In this document: piece by piece, positions 45,672 through 56,349 of the stretch
How positions within the stretch are numbered: position 1 is the stretch's first letter
How the letters are laid out: each line of letters opens with the position of its first letter
Assembly: GCF_019391655.1 (NCBI RefSeq)
Contig: NZ_JAHXPQ010000004.1
Coordinates: 186,001-250,000 of the forward strand
Length of the DNA stretch: 64,000 nt
Origin: Mucilaginibacter rivuli
GTDB lineage: Bacteria > Bacteroidota > Bacteroidia > Sphingobacteriales > Sphingobacteriaceae
Direction: 5' to 3'
The notes under the pieces: generated by a model
Database searches by the model: none
What the model saw: only the letters and a program-made list of their open reading frames with translations
What the model was told of the DNA's origin: nothing
Translations under genes and position numbers: made by a program

Positions 45672-46760
45672 TTATTCGGCAAATGTTAATAAAGCATGTT
45701 GGCTGGCCGTATGCATATCACGCCAAACGCGGTTGATCTCTGATCCGGTGCTTGCCGCGATGAGGCCGCAATAGGGGTACAATTCATCAACGATCTGCAG
45801 CGATGTTTTTGCCAGTTTACGGCTGATCATGCTTACTTTATTCAGATTTTCAGTGGGATTGGTGCCGCTGTCGCCGAGGTAATCGGCCCATGAGTCATCC
45901 AATGTATCATAAAATGTAGGGCGTATGGCGTTCAATCGATACACTGATTTTGCCAAAGCTTCATCCAACTCGGCAGATTGGTTTGCAGACAAGCCTTTGT
46001 TTACTTTTTTTTCGGCGAACAAATCCACACACAGGTCCATAAAATGGATGGCCATGCCTGATAGGTTGACCGCCAGCGTAGCTTCTGCCAGTTGATGGAA
46101 TGGGTATTGGTACAACGGGTTTTGAATAACCGCGAAATCAGGGTCTATTTTAAAACATCGGTCGGCACTTACATGCAGGTTGTTTACCTCAAAACTGTGG
46201 CTGCCTGTGGCTACCATGCCGGTATAGTTCCAGGCAGGCAAAACGGTTACATCTTTCCTGTCGAAGATAAAAGGCCTCACTTCTACCCTTGCATCGGGTG
46301 TATGGATGATACAGTTAGCGGTAAGGTGCGTGGCGTGCAAAGCACCGCTGGCATATTTCCAGGTACCGGATATGATGTAACCACCATCTGCTAAAATAGC
46401 GGTACCTGTTGGCGCGCCGCTTCCCGCAAGGCAAACCTCGCGATCTGCAAATATCCTCTTGCTCAACTCAGCATCTAAAAACCCACCGAACCATCCTGCC
46501 CCTGTACATAAAGTCACTGCCCAGCCCATACTGCCATCAGCCCAGCTAAGCGCTTCTATCAGGCGCACTTCATCGGGCAAACTCAATTCCATGCCGGTGT
46601 AGGTTTCGGGTGTGAGCATTTTAAACCATTGCTGCTCATAAACCAATTCCAACTGTGCGGGCTGTAATTTGCCATCACTTTCGGCAGCTGCCGCATCATT
46701 GCGTATGATAGCCGTTTGCTCTGCCGTTAACTGTTGCGAGGGGTGCGATAATATATTCAT
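45672..46760 (-). CDS. Acyl-CoA dehydrogenase-like flavoprotein
   Basis: The 362-residue protein has the N-terminal helical domain, a middle beta domain (SWADGSMGWAVTLCTGAGWFGG and LADGGYIISGTWKYASG) and a C-terminal helical domain, the ACAD fold order. It lacks the catalytic Glu signature of classical dehydrogenases, so it resembles the group of flavin-dependent monooxygenases and hydroxylases (HsaA-like). Its ATG overlaps the permease stop by one base, making it the third gene of the TPP-riboswitch operon. Its substrate is unknown but may relate to thiamine or its precursors. Confidence 0.7.
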   Translation of the reverse strand: MNILSHPSQQLTAEQTAIIRNDAAAAESDGKLQPAQLELVYEQQWFKMLTPETYTGMELSLPDEVRLIEALSWADGSMGWAVTLCTGAGWFGGFLDAELSKRIFADREVCLAGSGAPTGTAILADGGYIISGTWKYASGALHATHLTANCIIHTPDARVEVRPFIFDRKDVTVLPAWNYTGMVATGSHSFEVNNLHVSADRCFKIDPDFAVIQNPLYQYPFHQLAEATLAVNLSGMAIHFMDLCVDLFAEKKVNKGLSANQSAELDEALAKSVYRLNAIRPTFYDTLDDSWADYLGDSGTNPTENLNKVSMISRKLAKTSLQIVDELYPYCGLIAASTGSEINRVWRDMHTASQHALLTFAE

Positions 46761-47416
46761 CAGCTTGCGGTAATCGGGTTACGCCTGGCTTTGTCTTGTT
46801 TGTAAATCCTTATCCAGTCAAAAAATCCCCATATGGCAATGATGAACAGGAAGGCCGTTAAACAACCAAACAAGGGGAGTTTTTTGTAGAATAAAAGCGG
46901 TATGGCAAATAGGTTACTCAAATTAAGCAATGCCCAATTCTCTATTTTGCGCCTTGCCAGCAGCCACATACCCGCCCATGCCGTTGCCGAGATCCAGGCA
47001 TCCCAAAAGGGAACATCGGAGGCTTTATAGTGCGGGAACACATATAGGAGCTTAGTTAAACACAAATACAAAAAGCCTGTGCCCACTGTTGACATGGCTA
47101 TGGTAACCAACCATTCGTTACGGGTACTCCAGCTGATTTTAACGGGTGGCTTATCGGATTTTTTGATCCAATAATACCACCCGTAAAAACTCATTACAAT
47201 ATAATATACATTGAGGGCACAATCGGCATAAAGCTTTACATCAAACAGCAACCAAATGCCTAAAAATGTACTTAAAATACCGGCCGGGTATAGCCATACG
47301 TTGTTAACGCGGGCCAACAGCACTTCGGCAACACCCAATGCAACGGCTATCCATTGCAATGGGGTTGTTTCTTTCATTTGCGCAATAAAAAGGTTATACC
47401 ACTCGTGCCAATGCAT
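46760..47416 (-). CDS. pnuT: PnuC-family permease, probably thiamine transporter PnuT
   Basis: The 218-residue integral membrane protein has seven predicted helices. It carries PnuC family signs, VYYIVMSFYGWYYWIKK and NVWLYPAGILSTFLGIWLLF. PnuC proteins carry nicotinamide riboside; relatives called PnuT carry thiamine. The specific call is made because a TPP riboswitch and a TonB receptor lead the same operon. It starts 3 bases after the receptor gene's stop and its stop overlaps the next ATG by one base. The substrate is inferred from regulation, not from sequence. Confidence 0.82.
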   Translation of the reverse strand: MHWHEWYNLFIAQMKETTPLQWIAVALGVAEVLLARVNNVWLYPAGILSTFLGIWLLFDVKLYADCALNVYYIVMSFYGWYYWIKKSDKPPVKISWSTRNEWLVTIAMSTVGTGFLYLCLTKLLYVFPHYKASDVPFWDAWISATAWAGMWLLARRKIENWALLNLSNLFAIPLLFYKKLPLFGCLTAFLFIIAIWGFFDWIRIYKQDKARRNPITAS

Positions 47417-47419
47417 AGC

Positions 47420-49849
47420 TTAAAATCCTAAACTTAATGAGAGGAAAAAGTTACGCGGTGCCTGCGGGAAATAGTAATTGTAGTTTACCAATTGCCCGCT
47501 TTCAATATCTGGGTAAGTTGCTCCGTTGGTAATGTATTTTGTACTGAAGATATTATATACCAGTAACGATACCGCTATGTTTTTAACCAACTTGGTTTGG
47601 AAACCATACCTTAACCTTACATTATTCACAAAATACGAATCGATAGTGCGGTTTGAATTGGGATCAGAACCAACAACTCCTACGGGATTAGTGTTCGATG
47701 TATTGTCCAGATACTGCATACCTACATACTTGCTGACAAAAGCAGCCTCGGCACCTTTAAACGGCAACCACGATATCTCGCTCGAACCAACAAATGATGG
47801 CGAATAAGCGATATTGGTATTGCTCAGGTTTGAAGGTACGTTGGTGTTATTATCGTAATTAAAATAGTAAACGGTGTACTTATCAATTTTATTGGTGCTC
47901 AAAGCTGCTGTTGCCGCCCAGTTTAACTGATCACATATTTTTAGTTTACCATCAAATTCAACACCCAAACGGTAGCTATCGTCCACATTAACACGGGTGG
48001 CCTCGCCAACATCGTTTAACTTACCGGTAAGCACCAATTGGTTACTGTATTTCATGTAATAGCCGTTAATACCTCCTTTAAATACCGGGGTGTTTAAACG
48101 GTAACCTAACTCATAATCCGTCATATGCTCAGCCTTAGGGCGGCTATCCGGTGTTGAGTTTGTAAAATCGTTACGGTTAGGCTCATGGTTCGCTATTGCG
48201 ATGGACGCGTACACATTGCTTTGCGTGTTCAGCTGGTAGGTAATACCCCCCTTTGGATTAAAGAAATCCAGCTGTGCGCTTTGCTGTACATTTTTCAAAT
48301 TTCTATCGTAACCTAAAAACGAATAATCAATGTGGCGGTATTGCAGGTCGACAAAAAGGGTAATATCGCTTATGGTATAGTCAATTTTTCCAAAAATGTT
48401 AAAGTCGGTTTTCTTGGCGTTGTTACGCGAGTACTCGTAACCCGGGTTAACGTTGGTACTTTGCTGGGTCCACTGGATGTTATCATAATGTGCGCCTAAG
48501 TACTCGTTATAAGCACCACCCAAGGTAAAGTTAAGCGTTTTCTCCGGCTGGTAGTGAAAAGCATAGGTCAGTCCGTAAAAATCGGTATTCAGCCACAACT
48601 GGCGCACTAATGATGATGTGCCAACGGTAACACCGCCGATTACCACCGGCGTAATACCATAGTTTGCCAAAGTCTGGTCTTTTTTATACTCTTCGTAATA
48701 GCCAAAGCCTTTGGTATAATGCAACGCACCACTAAACGACAGTGTACTGCTGATCTGATGATCAACCAATAACTGCGCGTAGTTTTGGGTGTAGTTATCG
48801 GTTTGGTTAGGGTAATACGTTTTACCGTCGGCCTCTAAACCTAACTCGTTATAGGTGCGGTTACCGGCTTTCAGTATATCTTCGGGGATACCATCCCAGG
48901 CTTGGTAGGTTTGCTCATAACCCGAAAATACATTGGCTCGCACCAGTGTTTTCTTACCATAATAAGCGCCGCTTAAAAAGAAGGATTTAAGGTGCGATGC
49001 GGCACGGTCAATGTATCCGCTCGATTCGATGCGCGATAAGCGGCCATCAAACGTGAAGTGATCATTAATTAAACCTGTACCTACGCTGATGGTGTTTTTA
49101 TATGCGCCATACGAGCCAATAGAGTTATCCAGTTGGGTATAAGCTGCATCATGGCGGGTAGTGGTTTGCATATTGATGCTGGCACCAAAAGCACCTGCGC
49201 CATTGGTTGATGTACCTATACCGCGCTGCACCTGTATGTTATCTACAGATGAAACCAGATCGGGCAGATCAATAAAATAAGCACCTTGGTCTTCAGAGTC
49301 GTTCATCGGGATACCGTTTAAGGTTACGTTGGTACGCGACGCATCGGAGCCGCGGATTCGGATACCGGTATAGCCGATACCTGTACCGCCATCGCTGGTG
49401 ATAACTGCCGAAGGGGTTTGGTTCAGCAAATAAGGGATATCCTGGCCGAAGTTGTTTTTCTCCAGGTCCTTTTTGCTGAGGTTGGTAAAGGTAGTGGCCG
49501 AGTTTGCAGTGGCGCGGGTAGCACGTACGGTTACCTCGTCGCCAATTACATTATTGGCTGTTAATTCAAAGTTTACGGTTGTTGCCGCCGAAATAGTAAT
49601 TGTTTTTTGAGCCGGGTTGTAACCAATATAAGTTACCTTAATGGCATAGCTGCCTGCTTTTAAATTTTTAAAGTTGTAGGCTCCGTTAGCATCGGCAACA
49701 GCGTTGCTGTATGTGTTTTCGATGGTAATGGTAGCACCGGGCAAAGTTTGGCCGGTTTGCTGGTCTGAGATTTTTCCGGATACGGAAAACTGTGCCGAAG
49801 CCAAAAATGGCACCAGCAGGGCGCATAGCGCTGCAAATAAATTTTTCAA
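47420..49849 (-). CDS. TonB-dependent outer-membrane receptor, probably for thiamine
   Basis: The 809-residue protein has a signal peptide (about 1-19), then a CarboxypepD-regulatory-like domain (about 21-105, FSVSGKISDQQTGQTLPGAT). The plug domain (about 115-225) includes RIRGSDASRTNVTLNGIPMN. The rest is a 22-strand-type barrel ending in FFLSLSLGF. The TPP riboswitch in its 5' leader (75 bases before the ATG) suggests import of thiamine or a pyrimidine/thiazole precursor. It is the first gene of the three-gene operon, with PnuT as the inner-membrane carrier. Confidence 0.9.
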   Translation of the reverse strand: MKNLFAALCALLVPFLASAQFSVSGKISDQQTGQTLPGATITIENTYSNAVADANGAYNFKNLKAGSYAIKVTYIGYNPAQKTITISAATTVNFELTANNVIGDEVTVRATRATANSATTFTNLSKKDLEKNNFGQDIPYLLNQTPSAVITSDGGTGIGYTGIRIRGSDASRTNVTLNGIPMNDSEDQGAYFIDLPDLVSSVDNIQVQRGIGTSTNGAGAFGASINMQTTTRHDAAYTQLDNSIGSYGAYKNTISVGTGLINDHFTFDGRLSRIESSGYIDRAASHLKSFFLSGAYYGKKTLVRANVFSGYEQTYQAWDGIPEDILKAGNRTYNELGLEADGKTYYPNQTDNYTQNYAQLLVDHQISSTLSFSGALHYTKGFGYYEEYKKDQTLANYGITPVVIGGVTVGTSSLVRQLWLNTDFYGLTYAFHYQPEKTLNFTLGGAYNEYLGAHYDNIQWTQQSTNVNPGYEYSRNNAKKTDFNIFGKIDYTISDITLFVDLQYRHIDYSFLGYDRNLKNVQQSAQLDFFNPKGGITYQLNTQSNVYASIAIANHEPNRNDFTNSTPDSRPKAEHMTDYELGYRLNTPVFKGGINGYYMKYSNQLVLTGKLNDVGEATRVNVDDSYRLGVEFDGKLKICDQLNWAATAALSTNKIDKYTVYYFNYDNNTNVPSNLSNTNIAYSPSFVGSSEISWLPFKGAEAAFVSKYVGMQYLDNTSNTNPVGVVGSDPNSNRTIDSYFVNNVRLRYGFQTKLVKNIAVSLLVYNIFSTKYITNGATYPDIESGQLVNYNYYFPQAPRNFFLSLSLGF

Positions 49850-49924
49850 TACTTTTTTAAATTAAACTGAGTTAAACCATCTGCCCGTCAGGGCGAACAA
49901 GCAGTACACTTAACTATTTTACCT

Positions 49925-50130
49925 CTCCCTACGCCGGCATTACCCGGATCAGGTTCCTGCTAAGTCATTTAGTCGGTGTGTCATCAGGTCATTGCCTGTT
50001 TAATGGCTTTTGACTTTTTGACTCAGGACTTTGTACTTACGCAATGGGTTTGATCTCAGCCTGTCTTTAAGTTTGGTTGGAGGTATTTGCAACTACATCC
50101 ATCTTATCCAAAGCAAGGCACCCCTTGAGA
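49925..50130 (-). promoter_or_regulatory. TPP (THI-box) riboswitch
   Basis: Read on the minus strand, this region shows the conserved parts in order: GGGGTGCC, GGCTGAGA, ACCC, GAACCTGATCCGGGTAATGC and GCGTAGGGA. These are the TPP riboswitch core and its pyrimidine- and pyrophosphate-sensing loops. Between the first two parts lies an insert of about 60 bases, and between ACCC and GAACCTG lies an extended stem region of about 90 bases, longer than usual. Thiamine pyrophosphate binding would lower expression of the TonB receptor operon. Confidence 0.95.
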
Positions 50131-50404
50131 ATTATGCCGCAAATGTATGAATTGATTTCGGATTTCTGATTTTTGGTTTTCGGATTTGTTATTGAAGTGG
50201 CTTATTTAACGCTGTAGCTAAATAAATTACAGAGAAATATTTTAACTTACGCAATCAAATCAATACCACATCACGTAAGTTAAGTAAATAACAAACTATC
50301 AATACCTTACTTTTATCATAGTAACAGGCCTTATATTTGAGCCATTAATTATTGCCGACTTATTCACTAAAAATACCTGTATAACAAAACTATAAAGAGA
50401 TACC

Positions 50405-51385
50405 ATGATCAAATATTACCCATTCAGGATAGTGCTGCTGTGCTTTTTGCTTTGGCTGGCAGTAGCGCAATATGCTATTGCCAGTGTGGCTACCCCGCCA
50501 CCGCCGCCCGGCAGTGTTAGCTTAATTAAGCAGGGTATATTTTCGGCTAATTATATTACTTACATTTTTACCGTTAAAAATGCCGGGCTATCTGTTATTA
50601 ATTCTATTGCGCTTAATGATGCCCAGGTAGGTTTAGTTAATTATCCGGTAGCTGTTCCGGTGGGAGGGCTGTTACCGGGGGCTTCCGTTATTTTCAGTAC
50701 TAAATATACCTTGAGCCAGGCTGATAAAGATGCCGGTATTGTAAACAATACAGCCACAGCCATTTGTGTTGATAATACTTTAACCACTTTGGCATCCGTA
50801 TCAACTGTCGCTATTTCAGTCCCAAAATCGCCATTGGCGTTAGATGATGCCGGTGTAACAACTATAGATCAGCCGGTAACCATCGCCGTGCTGAACAATG
50901 ATAACCCTGGCAACTCAACCTTTAACCCTACAACTGTAGCCATAGTAAGCCAGCCCAAAAACGGTACTGTAATAACCAATGCTACCGGCACTGTAACCTA
51001 TACCCCAAAGCCACATTATAACGGCCCGGATAAATTTACCTATCGTGTACAGGATGCCTACGGTTATTATACCAATGTGGCTACCATAACTATTACTCAA
51101 ACTTTGGTTGCCGGGGCGCTTAGGGTGCCTAACCTGTTTACCCCTAACGGCGATGGTATAAATGATGTATTTGAGATACGCGGACTGGAGCAGTACTATG
51201 CTAACGAGCTTATTATTGTAAACAGGTGGGGTAATGAGGTGTATCATAGCACACATTACCAAAATAACTGGACCGGGGGCGGGCTTAACGAGGGTACTTA
51301 TTTCTATACGATAAAAGTAATGCGGACGGCAACAACCGAAACTGAAACCTATAAGGGTTATGTTACGCTGTCGAGACCGCGTTAG
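50405..51385 (+). CDS. Secreted protein with T9SS type B sorting domain
   Basis: The 326-residue protein has a signal peptide (about 1-26). It has a DUF11/CARDB-like region with [19 protein letters not shown], a cadherin/Ig-like domain ([20 protein letters not shown]) and a C-terminal sorting domain (about 238-326) containing [20 protein letters not shown] and [11 protein letters not shown], the gliding-motility-associated type B signature. The domain directs export by the type IX system and cell-surface attachment. The next gene is PorP/SprF-type, which usually serves such substrates. Binding target unknown. Confidence 0.9.
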   Translation: MIKYYPFRIVLLCFLLWLAVAQYAIASVATPPPPPGSVSLIKQGIFSANYITYIFTVKNAGLSVINSIALNDAQVGLVNYPVAVPVGGLLPGASVIFSTKYTLSQADKDAGIVNNTATAICVDNTLTTLASVSTVAISVPKSPLALDDAGVTTIDQPVTIAVLNNDNPGNSTFNPTTVAIVSQPKNGTVITNATGTVTYTPKPHYNGPDKFTYRVQDAYGYYTNVATITITQTLVAGALRVPNLFTPNGDGINDVFEIRGLEQYYANELIIVNRWGNEVYHSTHYQNNWTGGGLNEGTYFYTIKVMRTATTETETYKGYVTLSRPR

Positions 51386-51421
51386 TATAAAAACAGGGGT
51401 TAACCCATCAATAACATTGTA

Positions 51422-52387
51422 ATGAAACGAATATTAATATTGTTGACATTTTTACTTGGCCCGGGCCTGTTGTACGCGCAGCAGGATGCACAACAAAGCC
51501 AGTATATGTTTAACGGAATATATATAAACCCGGCCTATGCGGGATACCAGGAAAAGATAAACCTGCACAGTTATTACCGCAACCAGTGGACAGGCATTCC
51601 CGGCGCGCCGGTAAGTATGTCGGTAGCTTTGGATGCCAGCGCGAATGATGGCAACGTAGGGCTGGCGCTGCAACTATCGTCTGATAAACTTGGCGCGCAA
51701 AGTAACTTTTCGGCATATGCCAATTATGCTTACCGTTTACGGATGAATGTGGATGGCACATCAAGACTTGCCTTGGGGCTGGGCATTGGCGTACAGCAGC
51801 AGGCCTTGAACACATCGTTGCTGGAACCCAACGACCCCGAGCCTAAACAAATTTTGGGAACGCAAAGTAAGCTGATCCCCGATGCCCGGATAGGTGTTTA
51901 CTATTCCAACAATAAATTTTACGCGGGCCTATCGGCAGATAACCTGGTTTCGCAATATCTCGATTTTAGCGATCAGCCTTATCTGGCCAAGCCAAAACTG
52001 CATATTTATTTAACGGGCGGAGTATTGTTCCGCCTTTCGGAAGACCTGCAGCTGAAACCCAGCCTTTTACTAAAAGATGATACTAAAGGCCCCACCAGCC
52101 TTGATATTAATAGTTTTGTATTGATAGGAGAAAAGCTATGGTTGGGTGGCTCATTCAGAACAGGTGTAAAACTGTATAATAAAGGTTATGCGCCAAGTGA
52201 TGTGAGCCAGGTTAATTCGGCCGCATTAGCGGTACAGGTTTTCGCGATGGAGAATTTACGGATTGGCTACTCTTTCGATTTTTCGACAGGCTCATTACAA
52301 GGGTATAGTGGCGGGACACACGAAATATCAATAGGCTACTATTTTAAAAGCGCAAAAAGCAGGATGTTAACACCACGATATTTTTAG
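51422..52387 (+). CDS. PorP/SprF family type IX secretion membrane protein
   Basis: The 321-residue outer-membrane protein has a signal peptide (about 1-19, ending YAQQD). It carries the PorP/SprF pattern SQYMFNGIYINPAYAGYQEK and YRNQWTGIPGAPVSMSVALD and a barrel-like body. SprF is needed for export or attachment of type B sorting-domain proteins such as SprB, so this copy likely handles the protein encoded directly upstream. It is separated by 36 bases from that gene and by 2 bases from the OmpA-type gene. Confidence 0.92.
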   Translation: MKRILILLTFLLGPGLLYAQQDAQQSQYMFNGIYINPAYAGYQEKINLHSYYRNQWTGIPGAPVSMSVALDASANDGNVGLALQLSSDKLGAQSNFSAYANYAYRLRMNVDGTSRLALGLGIGVQQQALNTSLLEPNDPEPKQILGTQSKLIPDARIGVYYSNNKFYAGLSADNLVSQYLDFSDQPYLAKPKLHIYLTGGVLFRLSEDLQLKPSLLLKDDTKGPTSLDINSFVLIGEKLWLGGSFRTGVKLYNKGYAPSDVSQVNSAALAVQVFAMENLRIGYSFDFSTGSLQGYSGGTHEISIGYYFKSAKSRMLTPRYF

Positions 52388-52389
52388 GT

Positions 52390-54357
52390 ATGAAAACATC
52401 AAAAACTATAATGAAAAGGTGTTTAATTGCATTTTGCTTATTAACAGGCCTATTACTGCATAGCCCTAACGCTACTGCACAGCATTATTTAGAGCAAGCC
52501 GATAAGCAGTATAATTTATTCAATTACTCCAAAGCTATAGCCTTGTACAAGCAGGCTTATAAAACAGACTCGAGCTTTTACATTGCCGAACACCTGGCAA
52601 ATAGTTACCGCCTGGTACAGGACTATAAAAATGCCGAAAGCTGGTATGCAATAACCACCACAATGCGCGATGCCAATAAAGCCGAAAACTTTTTACGGTA
52701 TGCACAGGTGCTGCAAAACAATGCCAATTATGCTGAAGCAAAAAAACAATTTATTAAATATTACGCGCTGAGTCCGGAAATTGACCAGACCCAATTGAAT
52801 GTATGGCTTACCGCCTGCGACTCGGCTATTGTATGGATGAATAATCCACGGCCTTTTACCCTTACAAATGAGCTGGCTTTGAACAGTCCGGCATCAGACT
52901 GGGGGGCGGTTAACTACAACAACACTATCGTTTTTGCATCCGATAGGAAAAAAGCGGCAGCCCGGGGCGCTTTTTTAAGATTTGATACAGATAAACCGGT
53001 AAACAGGGAGCGTTATTTATGGACAGGAAACGATTACCTGCGCCTGTATCAGGGCGAAACAGGGGGCGCTGCCGATACAAAATTATTCGCTGTTACCATT
53101 GGTGCTAACGATTACCATATGGGCCCGGCATCCTTCACCGTGGATGGCAACGAAATGTATTTTACCTTAACACGACTGCCAGCAAAGCAAAAGGATACCG
53201 CCGCTATTACTACCATTAAGCCGGAGATATTTTGGAGCAAAAAAGCAGATGGCACAAGGTGGTCAAAGCCGTTGCCTTTTGCTTATAACAACCCTAAATA
53301 CTCGGCAGGTGACCCATATATTGCGCCCGATGGGAAAACGCTGTACTTTGTTTCGGATATGCCGGGTGGTAAAGGCGGTACTGATATTTACTATTGTAAA
53401 AAAGGGGTGGCTGATAATTGGGAACAACCAGTTAACCTAAAATCAGTGAATACTACAGGCAATGAACGCACCGCGGTATTATACGCGGGCAACCTTTATT
53501 TTTCGAGCGATAACAATACCGGTATGGGTGGGCTTGATATTTATAAAGCGGTACCCCGGGGGGGCAGCTTTGCAAAAGCGCAAAATATGGGTTACCCGGT
53601 TAACTCGCCGCAAGACGATTTTGCATTTATCCCCGTAAGCGAAACAAGAGGCTACCTGTCATCAAACAGGACTGGCGGTGCCGGGAGCGACGATATTTAC
53701 AGTTATGTGCAAAACCCTGTACCGGCTTATGTTTTTGAAGGTGTAGTTTATGATAAACAAAGTAACGAAGCTATTGCCGGTAGCAAGGTAATATTTACGG
53801 GTAATAACAAGGTTTTAACCACGCGGTCTGATAATGCAGGGAAATTTACTTTTAGCACCGGGCAAAAAGGCAATTATACATTGCGGGGCGAAAAGCAAGG
53901 TTACCTGAGCGATAACCAAACCTTGAGTACCATAAATTTAAAGCCGGGAAATATTACACGCAAAAACCTGTACCTGGATAAAATAGTGCTAAACAAACCT
54001 GTGAGGCTCGATCATCTTTATCTTGATATTACGGAGGCTTACATTACTGATGATGCCCGCAGTGATATGGAAAAACTCATCAGGCTGCTTAAAGATAACC
54101 CCGCAGTAGCCATAGAAATAGGAGCGCATACCGATAGCCGTGGCAATGCAGCCGCAAATAAAGAGTTATCGCAAGCCTGTGCCGATGTTGTTGTAAAATA
54201 TATTGTTGATAAAGGTGGCATCAACCCTAAACGCATCAAGGCGCGTGGTTATGGTGCAACGCAATTATTAAATGGTTGTAAAGTTGGGATAAAATGTACC
54301 GAAAGAGAGTACCAAATAAACCGCAGGGTGGAGTTTAAAATAACGAATGCGGAGTGA
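52390..54357 (+). CDS. PorE-like OmpA/TPR/WD40-like peptidoglycan-binding protein
   Basis: The 655-residue exported protein has a signal peptide (about 1-30). It has TPR-like helices (about 35-140, EQADKQYNLFNYSKAIALYK), a PD40 propeller region (about 160-440, YFVSDMPGGKGGTDIYYCKK), a carboxypeptidase-regulatory-like domain (about 450-530) and an OmpA domain (about 545-655, IGAHTDSRGNAAANKELSQA). This is the PorE architecture, which anchors type IX machinery to peptidoglycan. It completes the three-gene T9SS cassette. Met8 is an alternative start. Confidence 0.88.
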   Translation: MKTSKTIMKRCLIAFCLLTGLLLHSPNATAQHYLEQADKQYNLFNYSKAIALYKQAYKTDSSFYIAEHLANSYRLVQDYKNAESWYAITTTMRDANKAENFLRYAQVLQNNANYAEAKKQFIKYYALSPEIDQTQLNVWLTACDSAIVWMNNPRPFTLTNELALNSPASDWGAVNYNNTIVFASDRKKAAARGAFLRFDTDKPVNRERYLWTGNDYLRLYQGETGGAADTKLFAVTIGANDYHMGPASFTVDGNEMYFTLTRLPAKQKDTAAITTIKPEIFWSKKADGTRWSKPLPFAYNNPKYSAGDPYIAPDGKTLYFVSDMPGGKGGTDIYYCKKGVADNWEQPVNLKSVNTTGNERTAVLYAGNLYFSSDNNTGMGGLDIYKAVPRGGSFAKAQNMGYPVNSPQDDFAFIPVSETRGYLSSNRTGGAGSDDIYSYVQNPVPAYVFEGVVYDKQSNEAIAGSKVIFTGNNKVLTTRSDNAGKFTFSTGQKGNYTLRGEKQGYLSDNQTLSTINLKPGNITRKNLYLDKIVLNKPVRLDHLYLDITEAYITDDARSDMEKLIRLLKDNPAVAIEIGAHTDSRGNAAANKELSQACADVVVKYIVDKGGINPKRIKARGYGATQLLNGCKVGIKCTEREYQINRRVEFKITNAE

Positions 54358-54572
54358 TGCTGAATTTCGGTAATGATGGGATAAGAAATATGCATGCAAA
54401 TCAATCATTCTGCAATTCAATAACTCAATAATTAATTAAAACACCCATGTCTTTGTTCATTTGTGATGCCAGGCTTACGGTATTCACATTTTAAAAATAC
54501 CTACTTTTACTACCACGCCGGTTTTAAAATCGAGTGAGTTGATCATCCATCTCTGAAATCAATACAAAATGT

Positions 54573-54580
54573 TACTTTTG
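54573..54580 (+). promoter_or_regulatory. TAnnTTTG box of aspS
   Basis: TACTTTTG sits 20 bases before the aspS ATG. A -33 partner at normal distance is not clear. Confidence 0.4.
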
Positions 54581-54600
54581 CAGACTTTTATTAAACTACT

Positions 54601-56346
54601 ATGCTTAGAACTCATACCTGCGGGGAATTAACTACCGGTAATTTAGGTGAAACAGTTACTTTATGTGGCTGGGTGCAAAAATCGCGCGATTTGGGCGGTA
54701 CTACCTTTATTGATGTGCGCGACCGTTACGGCTTAACGCAATTGGTGTTTAATACCGATAGCGATGCTACATTGCGCGAGCAAAGCCGCGACCTTGGTCG
54801 TGAGTTTGTAATTAAGGTTACCGGCAAAGTGGTTGAGCGTACCAACAAGAACGCTAAAATGGCTACAGGCGATATAGAGATCATTGTTTCGGCTATCGAA
54901 GTATTGAACAGCGCCAAGATACCTCCGTTTTTGATTGAAGATGATACCGATGGCGGCGAGGAGCTACGTGCCAAATACCGCTACCTGGATCTGCGCCGTA
55001 ACCCCATACGCAACAACCTGGTTATGCGCCATAAACTGGCACAAGAGGTACGCAGGTATTTAGATAGTTTAGACTTTATTGAAGTAGAAACCCCGGTACT
55101 CATCAAATCGACCCCGGAAGGCGCGCGCGATTTTGTGGTGCCAAGCCGCATGAACCCGGGCGAATTTTATGCTTTGCCGCAATCGCCGCAAACGTTTAAG
55201 CAATTGCTGATGGTGAGCGGTTTTGATCGTTATTTCCAGATCGTAAAATGCTTTAGGGACGAGGACCTGCGCGCCGACAGGCAGCCTGAGTTTACACAGA
55301 TAGATTGTGAAATGTCGTTCATCACACAAGAAGATATATTGAACACTTTTGAAGGGATGGCGCGCCACCTGTTTAAAAATGTAAAAGGCATTGAGCTTGG
55401 CGATTTCCCACGGATGCAATATGCCGATGCCATGCGTTTATACGGTTCTGATAAACCGGATATCCGTTTCGGAATGGAGTTTGTTGAACTGAATGATGTG
55501 GTAAAAGGTAAAGACTTTAGCGTATTTGATAACGCTGAATTGGTTGTAGGTATTAACGCTACAGGCGCTGCCGAATATACCCGCAAACAATTGGACGAAC
55601 TTACCGAATGGTTAAAACGCCCGCAAATTGGCGCAACCGGCCTTATCTATATGCGCCACAATGCCGATGGAACATTAAAATCATCAGTTGATAAATTTTA
55701 TAATGAAGATGAACTGAAAAAGTGGTCGGCAGCATTTAATACCCAACCCGGCGACCTGGTATTGGTATTAGCCGGCTTGACCGATAAAGTGCGCAAACAA
55801 TTGAACGAGTTACGCCTTGAAATGGGCACACGTTTAGGCTTGCGCGATAAAAAGGCCTATGCGCCGCTTTGGGTTTTAGATTTCCCGTTACTGGAGTGGG
55901 ATGAAGAAACAGAGCGTTTCCACGCGATGCACCACCCGTTCACTTCGCCAAAACCGGAAGATATACCATTGCTGGAAACCGACCCTAAAAATGTGCGAGC
56001 CAATGCTTACGATATGGTGGTTAACGGTATTGAAGTGGGCGGCGGCTCTATCCGTATTCATGACAGGGCCCTGCAATCGCTCATGTTCAAACACCTGGGT
56101 TTCTCGCCCGAAGAGGCGCAAAAACAATTTGGTTTTTTGATGGACGCCTTTGAGTTTGGCGCACCTCCGCATGGCGGTATCGCTTTAGGTTTTGACAGGT
56201 TGTGCTCGATATTCGCTGAGCTGGATTCTATCCGCGATGTGATCGCATTCCCGAAAAACAACTCGGGCCGCGATGTGATGATCGATTCGCCATCAACCAT
56301 TGCCGATACGCAGTTGAATGAGTTGAAGATAAAGACAACAGTGTAA
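54601..56346 (+). CDS. aspS: Aspartyl-tRNA synthetase
   Basis: The 581-residue class II synthetase charges tRNA-Asp. The N-terminal anticodon-binding OB fold (about 1-110, [20 protein letters not shown]) is followed by the catalytic core. Motif 2 is [18 protein letters not shown], and motif 3 is [13 protein letters not shown]. The bacterial GAD-type insert region lies between about 290 and 420. Length matches bacterial AspRS (about 585). Its stop is followed after 3 bases by the FKBP gene, so the two are likely co-transcribed. Confidence 0.97.
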   Translation: MLRTHTCGELTTGNLGETVTLCGWVQKSRDLGGTTFIDVRDRYGLTQLVFNTDSDATLREQSRDLGREFVIKVTGKVVERTNKNAKMATGDIEIIVSAIEVLNSAKIPPFLIEDDTDGGEELRAKYRYLDLRRNPIRNNLVMRHKLAQEVRRYLDSLDFIEVETPVLIKSTPEGARDFVVPSRMNPGEFYALPQSPQTFKQLLMVSGFDRYFQIVKCFRDEDLRADRQPEFTQIDCEMSFITQEDILNTFEGMARHLFKNVKGIELGDFPRMQYADAMRLYGSDKPDIRFGMEFVELNDVVKGKDFSVFDNAELVVGINATGAAEYTRKQLDELTEWLKRPQIGATGLIYMRHNADGTLKSSVDKFYNEDELKKWSAAFNTQPGDLVLVLAGLTDKVRKQLNELRLEMGTRLGLRDKKAYAPLWVLDFPLLEWDEETERFHAMHHPFTSPKPEDIPLLETDPKNVRANAYDMVVNGIEVGGGSIRIHDRALQSLMFKHLGFSPEEAQKQFGFLMDAFEFGAPPHGGIALGFDRLCSIFAELDSIRDVIAFPKNNSGRDVMIDSPSTIADTQLNELKIKTTV

Positions 56347-56349
56347 GGG

